A stretch of 64,000 nt of DNA, from contig NZ_CP034328.1 of the NCBI RefSeq assembly GCF_003940805.1, forward strand, positions 3,472,001 through 3,536,000. Direction: 5' to 3'. This document shows, piece after piece, positions 35,493 to 43,750 of this stretch. The translations under genes were made by a program, and so were the position numbers. Source of the DNA: Tabrizicola piscis. GTDB lineage: Bacteria; Pseudomonadota; Alphaproteobacteria; Rhodobacterales; Rhodobacteraceae. Each line of letters opens with the position of its first letter. Positions within the stretch are counted from its first letter, which is position 1. The notes under the pieces were generated by a model. That model was not told the origin of the DNA, made no database searches, and was given only the letters and a program-made list of their open reading frames with translations.

Positions 35493-36887
35493 TTAGCCTT
35501 TCGGGCCGATCATGTCTTCGGGGCGCACCACGCGGTCGAAGGTTTCGCCGTCAACATAGCCCAGAGCGATCGCCTCTTCCCGCAAGGTGGTGCCGTTCTT
35601 GTGCGCGGTCTTGGCCACCTTGGTCGCCGCATCATAGCCGATGGTTGGCGCAAGGGCTGTCACCAGCATCAGCGATTCCTTCATCAGCTTGTCGATCCGC
35701 GCCACATTGGCCTGTGTGCCCGCCACCATGTTGTCGGTGAAGGACCCCGCCGCGTCGCCCAGTAGCTGCATGGATTGCAACACGTTGTAGGACATCATCG
35801 GGTTGTAGACGTTCAGCTCGAAATGGCCCTGGCTTCCTGCAAAACCCACTGCGGCATCGTTGCCCATGACCTGGGCGCAGACCATGGTCAGCGCCTCGGC
35901 CTGGGTGGGGTTGACCTTGCCCGGCATGATGCTGGACCCAGGCTCGTTCTCGGGCAGGATCAACTCACCCAGGCCAGAGCGGGGGCCGGAGCCAAGAAGC
36001 CGCAGGTCGTTGGCGATCTTGAAAAGGCTGGCGGCCACCGTTTTCAGCGCGCCTGAGAACATGACCATCGCGTCATGCGCGGCCAGCGCCTCGAACTTGT
36101 TCGGGGCGGTGATGAAGGGCAGGCGGGTGATCTTTGCAATCTCGGCCGCGACGCGGGTATCCCAACCGACGCGGGTGTTGAGGCCGGTGCCGACCGCCGT
36201 GCCGCCCTGCGCCAGTTCATAGATGTCAGGCAGGCACATCTTGACCCGGGCAATGCCCTTGTCGACCTGCGTGGCGTAGCCCGAGAATTCCTGGCCCAGC
36301 GTCAGGGGCGTTGCATCCTGAGTATGGGTGCGACCAATCTTGATGATGTCCTTGAATTCGTTCGACTTCGCCCAGAGCGCGGCGGACAGCTTTTCCAGCC
36401 CTGGCAGCAGCACGTCACGCGCCATCATGCCGATGGCGACATGCATCGCCGTGGGGAAAGTGTCGTTTGACGATTGCCCCATGTTCACATGGTCGTTTGG
36501 GTGGACGGGCTTTTTCGACCCCATCACCCCGCCCAGCATTTCAATCGCGCGGTTCGAGATCACCTCGTTCGCGTTCATGTTGGATTGCGTGCCCGACCCG
36601 GTCTGCCAGACCACCAGCGGGAAGTTGTCGTCGAACTTGCCGTCGATCACTTCGGTCGCGGCCGCTGCAATCGCCTGGCCCAGATCTTCCGAGATGTCGC
36701 CTTGCGCGATGTTCACCAGCGCGCAGGCCTTCTTGATGACCCCCAGTGCACGGATGATCGCAACGGGCTGGCGTTCCCAGCCGATGGGGAAGTTGATGAT
36801 CGACCGCTGGGTCTGGGCGCCCCAATACTTGTCGGCGGGAACCTCCAGTGGGCCAAAGCTGTCGGTCTCGGTGCGGGTCGCGGTCAT
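35493..36887 (-). CDS. fumC: Fumarate hydratase class II
   Basis: FumC interconverts fumarate and malate in the TCA cycle without an iron-sulfur cluster. The 464 residues contain [24 protein letters not shown] at the start, [17 protein letters not shown] near 94, [21 protein letters not shown] near 127 and the lyase signature [13 protein letters not shown] near 317, with the catalytic Ser just before. It leads an apparent operon with the DUF4169 gene and probably the two small genes below it. Confidence 0.97.
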   Translation of the reverse strand: MTATRTETDSFGPLEVPADKYWGAQTQRSIINFPIGWERQPVAIIRALGVIKKACALVNIAQGDISEDLGQAIAAAATEVIDGKFDDNFPLVVWQTGSGTQSNMNANEVISNRAIEMLGGVMGSKKPVHPNDHVNMGQSSNDTFPTAMHVAIGMMARDVLLPGLEKLSAALWAKSNEFKDIIKIGRTHTQDATPLTLGQEFSGYATQVDKGIARVKMCLPDIYELAQGGTAVGTGLNTRVGWDTRVAAEIAKITRLPFITAPNKFEALAAHDAMVMFSGALKTVAASLFKIANDLRLLGSGPRSGLGELILPENEPGSSIMPGKVNPTQAEALTMVCAQVMGNDAAVGFAGSQGHFELNVYNPMMSYNVLQSMQLLGDAAGSFTDNMVAGTQANVARIDKLMKESLMLVTALAPTIGYDAATKVAKTAHKNGTTLREEAIALGYVDGETFDRVVRPEDMIGPKG

Positions 36888-36976
36888 CTGGGTCTCCTCG
36901 CTGCGTCCGCTGCCCCTTAGCGCCGTGGGCGTGCAAAATCAATTGGCATGCCGTCGCATACCGAAATCTGCAGGCG

Positions 36977-37531
36977 TCACGCGCGGTAGAACCGGTAGAC
37001 CCGGGCGGGCGGCAGGTTCAGCCAGACCTTGGTGCCCGATTCGAACCGCAGGCCCAGCCGTTCCACGCTGTCCGGTGGAAGCGGCGGCTTTGGCCCGTAG
37101 GTGAACTGGATGAAGGGCGCGCCGGGGGCCAGAATGCGGAATGCGGCGTCCACGATGGCTTCGCGCACGGCGGGGGGCATCGACAGAAGCGGCAGGCCTG
37201 ACACGACAGCGCCAACCCCGGACGCAACCACGTCGTCGGCCCGGTCGGCCCCAAGATGGTGCACGGCAACGCCGGGGAAATGCTGCCGCAAGTGGCGGAC
37301 GAAATCGTTGTCCAGCTCGAAAAGGTCAAGATGCCGGGCGGGAACCCCGGCCTTGAGAATGGCGCGCGTCAGACGGCCGGTGCCGGGTCCGAACTCGACC
37401 ACCCGACCGGTCTTAGGCCCCAGCCCTTCGGCCATCGCCCGCGCCAGATAGCGCGATGAGGGCGCAAGCGCCGAGATCTGTTTGGGGTTTTGCAGCAATC
37501 TGCGGCGGAACAGCGCCAGATCTTCGCTCAA
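36977..37531 (-). CDS. PmtA-like phospholipid N-methyltransferase
   Basis: A 184-residue class I SAM methyltransferase. Motif I is VVEFGPGTGRLTRAIL near 44, and VSGLPLLSMPPAVREAIV near 110 resembles the post-motif II signature of PmtA (and of rRNA dimethyltransferase KsgA, to which PmtA is related). FIQFTYGPKPPLPP near 139 also fits PmtA. PmtA makes phosphatidylcholine from phosphatidylethanolamine. The assignment to PmtA rather than another small methyltransferase is likely but not certain. It lies four bases after sspB. Confidence 0.75.
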   Translation of the reverse strand: MSEDLALFRRRLLQNPKQISALAPSSRYLARAMAEGLGPKTGRVVEFGPGTGRLTRAILKAGVPARHLDLFELDNDFVRHLRQHFPGVAVHHLGADRADDVVASGVGAVVSGLPLLSMPPAVREAIVDAAFRILAPGAPFIQFTYGPKPPLPPDSVERLGLRFESGTKVWLNLPPARVYRFYRA

Positions 37532-37534
37532 CGG

Positions 37535-37990
37535 TCAGCCCTTGCGGAACTGGTCAAGCGACACAACTTCCGCGTCATGGCGAGTAGGCTCTTCCTCAAC
37601 TTCGATGTCGTCTTCTTCGTCATCGTTTTCATCCGAAGATTGCGTTTCGAATCGCAAGCCAAACTCTACCGACGGGTCGACGAAGGTACGGACCGCGTCG
37701 AAGGGGATGATCATCGGCTCCGGATTGTTTCCGAAATTCAAGGTAACAGTGAAGAATTCATCGTTCACAGTCAGGTTTTCAAACCAGTGCTGAATAACGA
37801 CGGTCATTTCAGTGGGATAGCGGTCGCGTAGCCAGTCAGCAAGCTCCACGCCCGGATAGGTTGTGTCGAAGGTGATGAAGAAGTGGTGCGCCCCGGGCAG
37901 GCCGTTTTCAGCCACATCGGCAAGAACGGACTGAATCAGCCCGCGCATCGCCTGATGCATGAGGTTGCCATAGTCGATGGTGCGCGCCAT
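37535..37990 (-). CDS. sspB: SspB-family ClpXP adaptor
   Basis: The 151-residue protein matches alphaproteobacterial SspB, which brings ssrA-tagged proteins to ClpXP. The folded domain (about 1-115, RTIDYGNLMHQAMRGLIQSVL, HHFFITFDTTYPGV, PTEMTVVIQHWF) is followed by an acidic linker (SSDENDDEEDDIEVEEE) and the short C-terminal ClpX-docking peptide VVSLDQFRKG. The tmRNA gene that makes its target tag lies about 1 kb away on the same strand. Confidence 0.93.
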   Translation of the reverse strand: MARTIDYGNLMHQAMRGLIQSVLADVAENGLPGAHHFFITFDTTYPGVELADWLRDRYPTEMTVVIQHWFENLTVNDEFFTVTLNFGNNPEPMIIPFDAVRTFVDPSVEFGLRFETQSSDENDDEEDDIEVEEEPTRHDAEVVSLDQFRKG

Positions 37991-38196
37991 CCGGATGCCC
38001 TTTCATGACTGCGGCTACAATAAGGGATTTGAGGGCCAAGGGAAGGGGCGGTGGGCGAAAACGCCGATGCCCGCTGTAGAAGGACCCAAAGCAAAGGGTG
38101 CCTTGTCAGAAGATGGGCAACGACTGGGGTGTGTGCGAAAGCGCCTGCTCCGATAGCCGCCGGGTGGCGTGACAGGAAGGTGTTTGCCCGAACCGG

Positions 38197-38847
38197 TCAG
38201 CCGATGGTCGTGACCAGCTCGCGCAACAACTTCAACCGCAGGGTTTCGGCATAGTCGCGCAGCCCGCGTGCCGTCACCACGAACCCGCCCGGGCTGATGA
38301 TCCAGTTGCGATAGTAGTTGGTGATGGGAAAGGCCGGCCCCGGTTCTTCGATCGCGATTGCGTTGATCATGACGCCGGCTGCCACCGCTTCGGACCGGGC
38401 GCGGGCGTCGGTGAAGCCCGCATTTTCCTGACCGTCACCAGAGACATCAATCACCTGCCGGGTGCAATCGGGGACGGCGGCGAACTGCGACAGCGCAAAG
38501 CGCAGGCCTTCGCCCACTGCCGTGTCCGACCCCTTGAAGGCGCGGGGCATGGCGGCTGCGCGGCTGGCAAAGCTGGTCACGGCCCCGGGGGTCAGCATCC
38601 TTTGCCAGGGCAGGGCCAGGTCTTGCTGGGCCGTGCCAGACCATTGCACGACGGCAAGGGCCACCTGGCCCCGGACCAATGCCTCGGCCACCTCGGGGTC
38701 GGACAGGGCTGCGGACAGGCCTTCGGTCTGCAGCCGGTAGTCGGCGCTGTCGATGGAGCCTGAGACGTCAATCGAAAGCAACAGTGCCGTTTCACAGGCC
38801 ATGGCTGGCCAGGCGGTCAGGCAGACAAGGGTGAGGGGGCGCAGCAT
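38197..38847 (-). CDS. Exported DUF1194 VWA-domain protein
   Basis: A 216-residue protein with a short signal peptide (MLRPLTLVCLTAWPAMA) and a von Willebrand A domain. The MIDAS metal site appears as LSIDVSGSID near 25, with GSDTAVGEGL (Thr) and VIDVSGDGQEN (Asp) completing it. DUF1194 proteins are periplasmic and uncharacterised. The 206 bases between its stop and the sspB start hold no recognisable gene. Confidence 0.88.
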   Translation of the reverse strand: MLRPLTLVCLTAWPAMACETALLLSIDVSGSIDSADYRLQTEGLSAALSDPEVAEALVRGQVALAVVQWSGTAQQDLALPWQRMLTPGAVTSFASRAAAMPRAFKGSDTAVGEGLRFALSQFAAVPDCTRQVIDVSGDGQENAGFTDARARSEAVAAGVMINAIAIEEPGPAFPITNYYRNWIISPGGFVVTARGLRDYAETLRLKLLRELVTTIG

Positions 38848-38899
38848 CGGCCCACGATGGGGTCGCTGGCCGAGTCTGGCAAGGGGAAGGGGGGAAGGT

Positions 38900-39214
38900 G
38901 CAGGTTTCTGTTGCCAGGTACCTGCGAACCCCGCCCTACGCGGCTAAGCGCAGGGGCTTAAGTTTCGATACCTCGAACTGCTTACGCAGCCAGAGCCATC
39001 GGAGCACGGTTGTCATTGGCAACTGTACTTGCGGACCGATAACGGTGGTACCTCACCGAGCGAAAGCTGGCCTCTTTGGTCGTTCGTCGATCCTATTTCG
39101 GCCCCACACGCCCGCAATGAACGGGGGTTTTGGTGGAGCCGCCGGGTACCGCCCCCGGGTCCGAGCCGATTATTACAGGTGCGTTTATCGCCATAGTCGA
39201 GGTTGCCCCCGACA
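38900..39214 (-). ncRNA. ssrA: Two-piece (permuted) transfer-messenger RNA
   Basis: The gene reads acceptor piece, spacer, coding piece. The acceptor piece (about 39214-39131) ends CGGCTCCACCA, with a 5-bp T-stem CCGGG/CCCGG. The coding piece starts GGGGCCG at 39105 and pairs with CGGCTCC to give a 7-bp acceptor stem with a G3-U70 wobble, the alanine identity element. A 25-base spacer (39106-39130) is removed. The tag frame (39020-38982) encodes ANDNRAPMALAA and TAA. Downstream, CCTGCG/CGCAGG forms a pseudoknot-type helix. Both outer ends are estimates. tmRNA frees stalled ribosomes and tags products for ClpXP. Confidence 0.93.
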
Positions 39215-39220
39215 AGCGTC

Positions 39221-39249
39221 AATATAGGGGCAGGGGGTGGGGGGCGCAA
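39221..39249 (-). promoter_or_regulatory. Candidate ssrA promoter
   Basis: On the minus strand TTGCGC (39244-39249) and TATATT (39221-39226) are exactly 17 bases apart. Initiation seven bases past the -10 would place the 5' end near 39214, at the start of the acceptor piece. The -35 hexamer equals that proposed for bamD. Confidence 0.55.
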
Positions 39250-39309
39250 GGTGGCATTCCCGGACGGGAATGGCCGCGCGCTGCGGGACCGTGCTGCCGT
39301 GGCACCCGG

Positions 39310-40470
39310 TCAGTCGCCGTATTTGCGCAACCGGCGCTTGATCCGGTCCCGAAACGCACCTGTGCCAATCACCGCCGCAGCAAGGTTTTTCGCCCCCGTC
39401 AACGCATTTTGCCCTGCCAGCAGCAGGCCGGCGCGCGGCCGGATTGCATTCACGATATAGTAGGAATTGCAGGTCAGCCGCCGGTTGCCAAAGCGCGACT
39501 TGAAGCCGATCTCATCGCCGCCGGTGCCGAAGTCGAAAGTCCGGCAGGCGGTGTTGGTGATCAGGTCCTGGAGTGCGCGCATCAGGATCACCGTCCCGAC
39601 CGAATTCTTGGCGAAGGCAGGATCGAAGCCGGGGGTTTCGTAGTTGTAAATCTGCCCTTCGACCGTGCCGCGCAGGAACGCCCTTGGGACCCCGTCGAGG
39701 GAGAGCAGATAGCATCTTAGTCGCCCCTGATCGGCCAGATCGCGGAAGCGCGCCCGGGTTTCGGCATTGTCGTTCAGCTGCTGACCCACGTTCCACTGGT
39801 AGGTCAACCGGCTGATCTTTTCGCCTTCCGCGAGGAAGCGGTCGACATCCTGAGGCAAGGTGAAGGTCTCGAACTGAAGGTCGAAGTCCTTTTCAAGGCT
39901 GCGCATCTTGCGCCGGGTCGATTGCCGGGTGGATGTGCTTAGCCCGGCGAGATAGGCGTCAAACGTTTCAGGAAAGTCGATCAGCCAGCGGATGCTGTCC
40001 TTGCGGCCAAGCCGCAATTTCCGCGCGGGCCAAGCAAGCGCATCAAGCGCCCCCCGCAGGGCCGAGTTTTCCGGGATCTCGCCAAGGTCGATCAGATCGA
40101 CATGTTCCTTTTGCATCACATGGCGCAGCAGGTATGCGATGTCGCTTGGCGCATGGCTTTCCGAAAGCCACGGATTGGCCAGACGAAGCGCCATGGTCGG
40201 CAGTCTTCCCAAACTGCGTTCCCCGACTGTGAACGTGTGCAGGTGGGTTTCACGCGTGAAGGGCAGCACAAGGTCTGGCTTGGCCGCTTTCGTCAGGACC
40301 GCGATCCGTCGTTGGACCCCGCTGGGGGAAGCGCCGGGCGACACATAGTCCCTGTATTCGCCGCCGAGGAACTCTGCTGTTTCCTGCGCCGCGGCCCAGG
40401 TTTCGGCCAGTGCTGGGACATCCTCGGGACACTGATAAACGATTGGGACAGCGCCTGCAGGTACCTTCAT
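39310..40470 (-). CDS. GNAT-fold (BioF2/CelD-like) acyltransferase
   Basis: A 386-residue protein of the Acetyltransf_6 type, related to FemAB-like and cellulose-synthesis CelD proteins. Visible landmarks are YLAGLSTSTRQSTRRKMRSLEK near 185, a basic motif common in the group, then the second GNAT half: RCYLLSLDGVPRAFLRGTVEGQIYNYETPGFDP and GTVILMRALQDLI. The acceptor is unknown; cell-envelope or polysaccharide modification is typical. ATG 40470 follows a G-rich run; an ATG 51 bases upstream is possible. It has no coupled neighbours. Confidence 0.75.
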   Translation of the reverse strand: MKVPAGAVPIVYQCPEDVPALAETWAAAQETAEFLGGEYRDYVSPGASPSGVQRRIAVLTKAAKPDLVLPFTRETHLHTFTVGERSLGRLPTMALRLANPWLSESHAPSDIAYLLRHVMQKEHVDLIDLGEIPENSALRGALDALAWPARKLRLGRKDSIRWLIDFPETFDAYLAGLSTSTRQSTRRKMRSLEKDFDLQFETFTLPQDVDRFLAEGEKISRLTYQWNVGQQLNDNAETRARFRDLADQGRLRCYLLSLDGVPRAFLRGTVEGQIYNYETPGFDPAFAKNSVGTVILMRALQDLITNTACRTFDFGTGGDEIGFKSRFGNRRLTCNSYYIVNAIRPRAGLLLAGQNALTGAKNLAAAVIGTGAFRDRIKRRLRKYGD

Positions 40471-40837
40471 GCGGCTGCCCCCGGATGCAGGGATTGCCGG
40501 CTGCCAAGCCCACAGGCACAAGAAGCCCGCCAGATCATGTGCGTCCAGACGATGCTGGATCTGCGGGCCCCTTCAGATAACTGGAATTCACGACAAGAGT
40601 TCAAAGGGTTTGACCGGAATGTAAGGTTTTGAAGAACTCAAGTGAAACGAACCTCCCGACCGTGGGCGCTTGCAAAAGTGAACATCACCAGTTTTCAACG
40701 GCACGGCTTGATATTCAATCTTTTTAATACCGTGGTGTGCAGCACGGCGCCAACCTTGACCTCTGCGCAGGGCTTCGCACTGGAAGCGACCAGCCCTTAC
40801 AGCACCCGGAAGCCATGCTGCTGGCCTGAAAAGCAAA
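40471..40837. other. AT-richer gap without a recognised gene
   Basis: About 370 bases between two minus-strand genes. The middle (40680-40740) is clearly richer in A and T than its surroundings, as in promoter DNA, but I found no persuasive -35/-10 pair and no conserved open frame. It presumably holds the promoter of the acyltransferase gene. Confidence 0.4.
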
Positions 40838-40862
40838 ATGCCCGGACGCGCGGTCCGGGCAT
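40838..40862 (-). terminator. Intrinsic terminator after the polyamine-type binding protein gene
   Basis: ATGCCCGGAC (40838-40847) pairs with GTCCGGGCAT (40853-40862) around a five-base loop. On the minus strand the stem is followed by TTTGCTTTTC. It lies 25 bases after the stop of the gene at 40887. Confidence 0.8.
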
Positions 40863-40886
40863 TGCCAGTCATCTGTCAGACAGATG

Positions 40887-41933
40887 TCAGAAGCCCGACT
40901 TGATCATCTCGAACTCTTCGATCATCCGGTCGCGCAGTTCCGTCGAGGGCGGGCTTTGGACGAAAAGCGTGGTGTCGATCGGGTCGACATAGGCCGCCTT
41001 CAAAGCCTCGGCCGGGATTTCAGCCATGGCGGCGTCGTTGGCCAAAGCGTAGCCGATCGCATCCAGCAGCGGCTGGGCCGAGGTGTGGGCCAGAAGCGAG
41101 TTGATGTGGTCGTAGACCTTCTCCTCGTTGCCGGGGCCGTCCTTCATGTTGACAAAGCCGCAGTACCAGGTGGCGGCCCCTTCGGCCGGGGAGCGGTTGA
41201 AGCCCACGGGGAAGTTTTCGGCCAGCAGGATCGCGACGGGGTCGTTCCAGGACCAGGCAACCTGAACCTCGCCCGAGGCCATGAGCTGGGAAAGTTCCGA
41301 CGGGTCGGCCCAATAGGCCCGGACGTTGGGGTGCACCGAGCGCAGCCAGTCGGCGGCGGCGGTGAATTGTTCATCCGTCACATTGTCCCAGGAGGTGACG
41401 CCCGTGGCAAGGAACGCCAGCGACCAGACATCATCGGTATTGTCCGGCATCGAAATGCGGCCAGCGTATTTCGGGTCGGTGAAGACCTGAACCGTGGCCA
41501 CGTCTTCCGCCGGGACGGTTTCGGAATTGTAGGCGATGGCGGTGTAGGCATAGTCGGTCGGGATGTAGAAGACGCCTTCCTCGGTCGTGAAGGGGGCGGT
41601 CATCCGTTCAGGGATATTGGCGAACTCCGGAATCTTCGAAATGTCCCAGGGTTCGATCAAACCAGCTTCGGTGTAGCGAGGGACCGAAGCGGCGCAGGGG
41701 TGCACAACGTCAGCGCGGAAGCCGGACGAGACTTTCTGGAAGGCTTCGTCGTCATCGGCGAAGAAGGCGAACGTCGGTTTCTGTCCGTGCAAGTCGACAT
41801 AGGGCTGCAGCATGCCGTCAATTTCCCATCCGGCCCAATCGAGCACGGTCAGTTCGGGATCAGCGGCCTGGGCGGCAACGGACAGCGACAGCACGGAGGC
41901 GGCGCTGAGCAGGGCGAGGCTTTTGCGGGACAT
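40887..41933 (-). CDS. Polyamine-type ABC substrate-binding protein
   Basis: A 348-residue PotD-like periplasmic receptor: a signal peptide (SRKSLALLSAASVLSLSVAAQA) cleaved before ADPELTVLDWAGWE, the usual opening of spermidine/putrescine or opine receptors. Later motifs FYIPTDYAYTAIAYN and VAWSWNDPVAILLAENFPV fit the same class. AAGGAG stands before ATG 41933. No permease or ATPase gene is adjacent, so it is an orphan receptor here or serves a distant transporter. Confidence 0.87.
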   Translation of the reverse strand: MSRKSLALLSAASVLSLSVAAQAADPELTVLDWAGWEIDGMLQPYVDLHGQKPTFAFFADDDEAFQKVSSGFRADVVHPCAASVPRYTEAGLIEPWDISKIPEFANIPERMTAPFTTEEGVFYIPTDYAYTAIAYNSETVPAEDVATVQVFTDPKYAGRISMPDNTDDVWSLAFLATGVTSWDNVTDEQFTAAADWLRSVHPNVRAYWADPSELSQLMASGEVQVAWSWNDPVAILLAENFPVGFNRSPAEGAATWYCGFVNMKDGPGNEEKVYDHINSLLAHTSAQPLLDAIGYALANDAAMAEIPAEALKAAYVDPIDTTLFVQSPPSTELRDRMIEEFEMIKSGF

Positions 41934-42333
41934 GTGTTCTCCTTTGAAGCGGCGGTGGTCACTGGACGACCAACTGCCGGATTGTGACCTGTCTTCAGAG
42001 ACGGAACCCCCCAGAAGCCCGCCCCGATGCCGTAAAGTTGTGTGGCGGGCGGGCAAAGGACAAGGGGAAACTGCCGTTGAAGCAGGGGAATGGCGCACAA
42101 AAATCCGTCAGCCGACGCGAATCTGGGCAAATGGGCCGGCGCGCAACCCGGCGCGAGGCTCTTGCAGTGCGGCAAGAGGGGCGATACCACATTGCCTGAC
42201 GCCGGAACGACCCGGCTCTGGCCTTCGGGGGAGACATCCCAAGGTCTGGTTGGAAGACCTGCCGCGGACCGGATTGACCGGACCCCCGCGACATGGGGTC
42301 AGATCCGGCACCCGCGGCCATCAGGAGATGACG
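41934..42333 (+). promoter_or_regulatory. Divergent control region with structured leader
   Basis: The 400 bases separate the divergent binding-protein and aminotransferase genes. Toward the aminotransferase, two consecutive hairpins are seen: AGGTCT (42242-42247)/AGACCT (42255-42260), and CCGGATTGACC (42269-42279) pairing with GGTCA plus ATCCGG (42297-42308, one bulge). They end 15 bases before the AGGAG of the aminotransferase. I do not recognise a known riboswitch. Confidence 0.35.
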
Positions 42334-43563
42334 ATGACCGTGCTTGACCTTGATTTTGTCCGTTCGCAGTTCCCGGCCTTTGACTCGCCGGTGCTGTCGT
42401 CCCATGCGTTCTTCGAGAATGCCGGGGGCAGCTATCCCTGCCTGCAGGTGGTGGACCGGCTGACCCGGTTTTACCGCGACCGGAAGGTGCAGCCCTATGG
42501 CCCCTATCCGGGCGCGCAGGCGGGGGGGGCCGAGATGGACGAGGCGCGCGACCGGCTGGCGGCGATGATGGGTGTCGCGCGCGAGGAAGTGTCGTTCGGG
42601 CCCTCCACATCCGCCAATACCTATGTGCTGGCGCAAGCGGTGCGGAAGTGGCTGGAGGGGACGGGCGGCGCGATTGTGGTGACCGATCAGGACCACGAGG
42701 CGAATTCGGGCGTCTGGCGGCGGCTGGCCGACGAAGGGATTGAGGTCCGCGAATGGCAGATCGACCGCGAAACGGGGTCTTTGGAACTGCCGTCGCTGGC
42801 GGCGTTGCTGGCGGATGGGATGGTGAAGCTGGTGTGCTTCCCCCATTGTTCGAACGTGATCGCCGAGATCAACGACGTGGCCGCGATCTGTGCGATGGCC
42901 AAGGACGCCGGGGCGCGGACCGTGGTGGACGGGGTCAGCTATGCGCCGCACGGGTTCCCCGACATTCCGGCGCTGGGGTGCGATGTGTATCTGTTCTCGG
43001 CCTACAAGACCTATGGCCCGCATCAGGGGATCATGGTCCTGCGCGAGGGCTTTGGCTTCGAACTGCCGGGGCAGGGGCATTATTTCAACCACGGCACGCT
43101 TTACAAGCGGCACACTCCGGCGGGGCCGGATCACGCCCAGATCGCGGCCTGCGCGGGGATGGCGGATTATGTCGATGCGCTCGCGGCGCATCACGGGATC
43201 GCCGGCGATGCGGCAGCACGGAATCGGGGGGTACATGACCTGATGCGCGCGCAGGAGGCGGCGGTGATCCAGCCCCTGCTGGACTACCTTTCCGCCCGCA
43301 ACGACCTGCGCTTGCTGGGCCCGCGGGAGGCCGCGCGGCGCGCACCGACAGTGGCCGTGGAGTTGAACCGGGTCGCCGAGCCGGTCTCGGAAGATCTGGG
43401 CCGCAACGGGATTGCCTGCTGGGCCGGGGATTTCTACGCGGTGCGGCCGCTGACCGCTTTGGGGATCGATCTGGAAAAGGGCGTCTTGCGGATGAGTGCT
43501 GTCCACTACACCAGCGCCGAAGAGGTCACCCGGCTGATCGAGGCGTTGGACCGGGTCCTCTGA
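42334..43563 (+). CDS. Class V aminotransferase (cysteine desulfurase-like)
   Basis: A 409-residue PLP enzyme of the CsdA/NifS-like fold: FFENAGGSYPCLQVVDRL near 26, FGPSTSANTYVLAQAV near 88, TDQDHEANSGVWRRL near 113, VDGVSYAPHG near 199, and the PLP lysine Lys225 in FSAYKTYGPH. There is no obvious active-site Cys loop of a true desulfurase in the last third, so a different substrate (for example a selenocysteine- or kynurenine-like amino acid) is possible. AGGAG supports ATG 42334 over 42328. A 3'-end repeat follows. Confidence 0.85.
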   Translation: MTVLDLDFVRSQFPAFDSPVLSSHAFFENAGGSYPCLQVVDRLTRFYRDRKVQPYGPYPGAQAGGAEMDEARDRLAAMMGVAREEVSFGPSTSANTYVLAQAVRKWLEGTGGAIVVTDQDHEANSGVWRRLADEGIEVREWQIDRETGSLELPSLAALLADGMVKLVCFPHCSNVIAEINDVAAICAMAKDAGARTVVDGVSYAPHGFPDIPALGCDVYLFSAYKTYGPHQGIMVLREGFGFELPGQGHYFNHGTLYKRHTPAGPDHAQIAACAGMADYVDALAAHHGIAGDAAARNRGVHDLMRAQEAAVIQPLLDYLSARNDLRLLGPREAARRAPTVAVELNRVAEPVSEDLGRNGIACWAGDFYAVRPLTALGIDLEKGVLRMSAVHYTSAEEVTRLIEALDRVL

Positions 43564-43606
43564 CGGCAGCGGAACGGAGCGCGTGCCGCGCGCGCCTTTC
43601 CTCTCA

Positions 43607-43690
43607 CCTTCTGCGCGAAGAGTGCGCAGAAGGTTCGGCTGATGGGGGCATTCTGCCCCCAAACCCCCTGAGAGTATTTGCAAAAAGAGC
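43607..43690 (+). repeat. 3'-end repeat element, GAGTATTT type
   Basis: A 10-bp stem, CCTTCTGCGC (43607-43616) with GCGCAGAAGG (43624-43633), is followed by a second hairpin, GGGGGCA (43644-43650)/TGCCCCC (43654-43660), then AAACCCCC and a GAGTATTTG box with an A-rich tail. Nearly the same second hairpin and box occur at 62604-62651. The element lies 44 bases after the aminotransferase stop, in the same orientation. Confidence 0.75.
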
Positions 43691-43750
43691 AAGAGTAAGT
43701 GATCCGCAGCAGGATGGCGGGCGTAATGTTCACATGGGGAAGGCCGGGGT

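Noticed and set aside
39131..39230. A normal tRNA gene at the CCA-like end
   Set aside because: There is an acceptor and T-arm but no anticodon arm in place. The sequence fits the acceptor piece of a two-piece tmRNA.
40642..40992. 116-codon plus-strand frame between the acyltransferase and binding-protein genes
   Set aside because: It runs through a terminator into the 3' end of the minus-strand gene, lacks a ribosome site and has no conserved look.
41934..42333. Known riboswitch (SAM-II, SAH, cobalamin, glycine) before the class V aminotransferase
   Set aside because: None of the conserved cores of these classes can be found; only generic hairpins are present.
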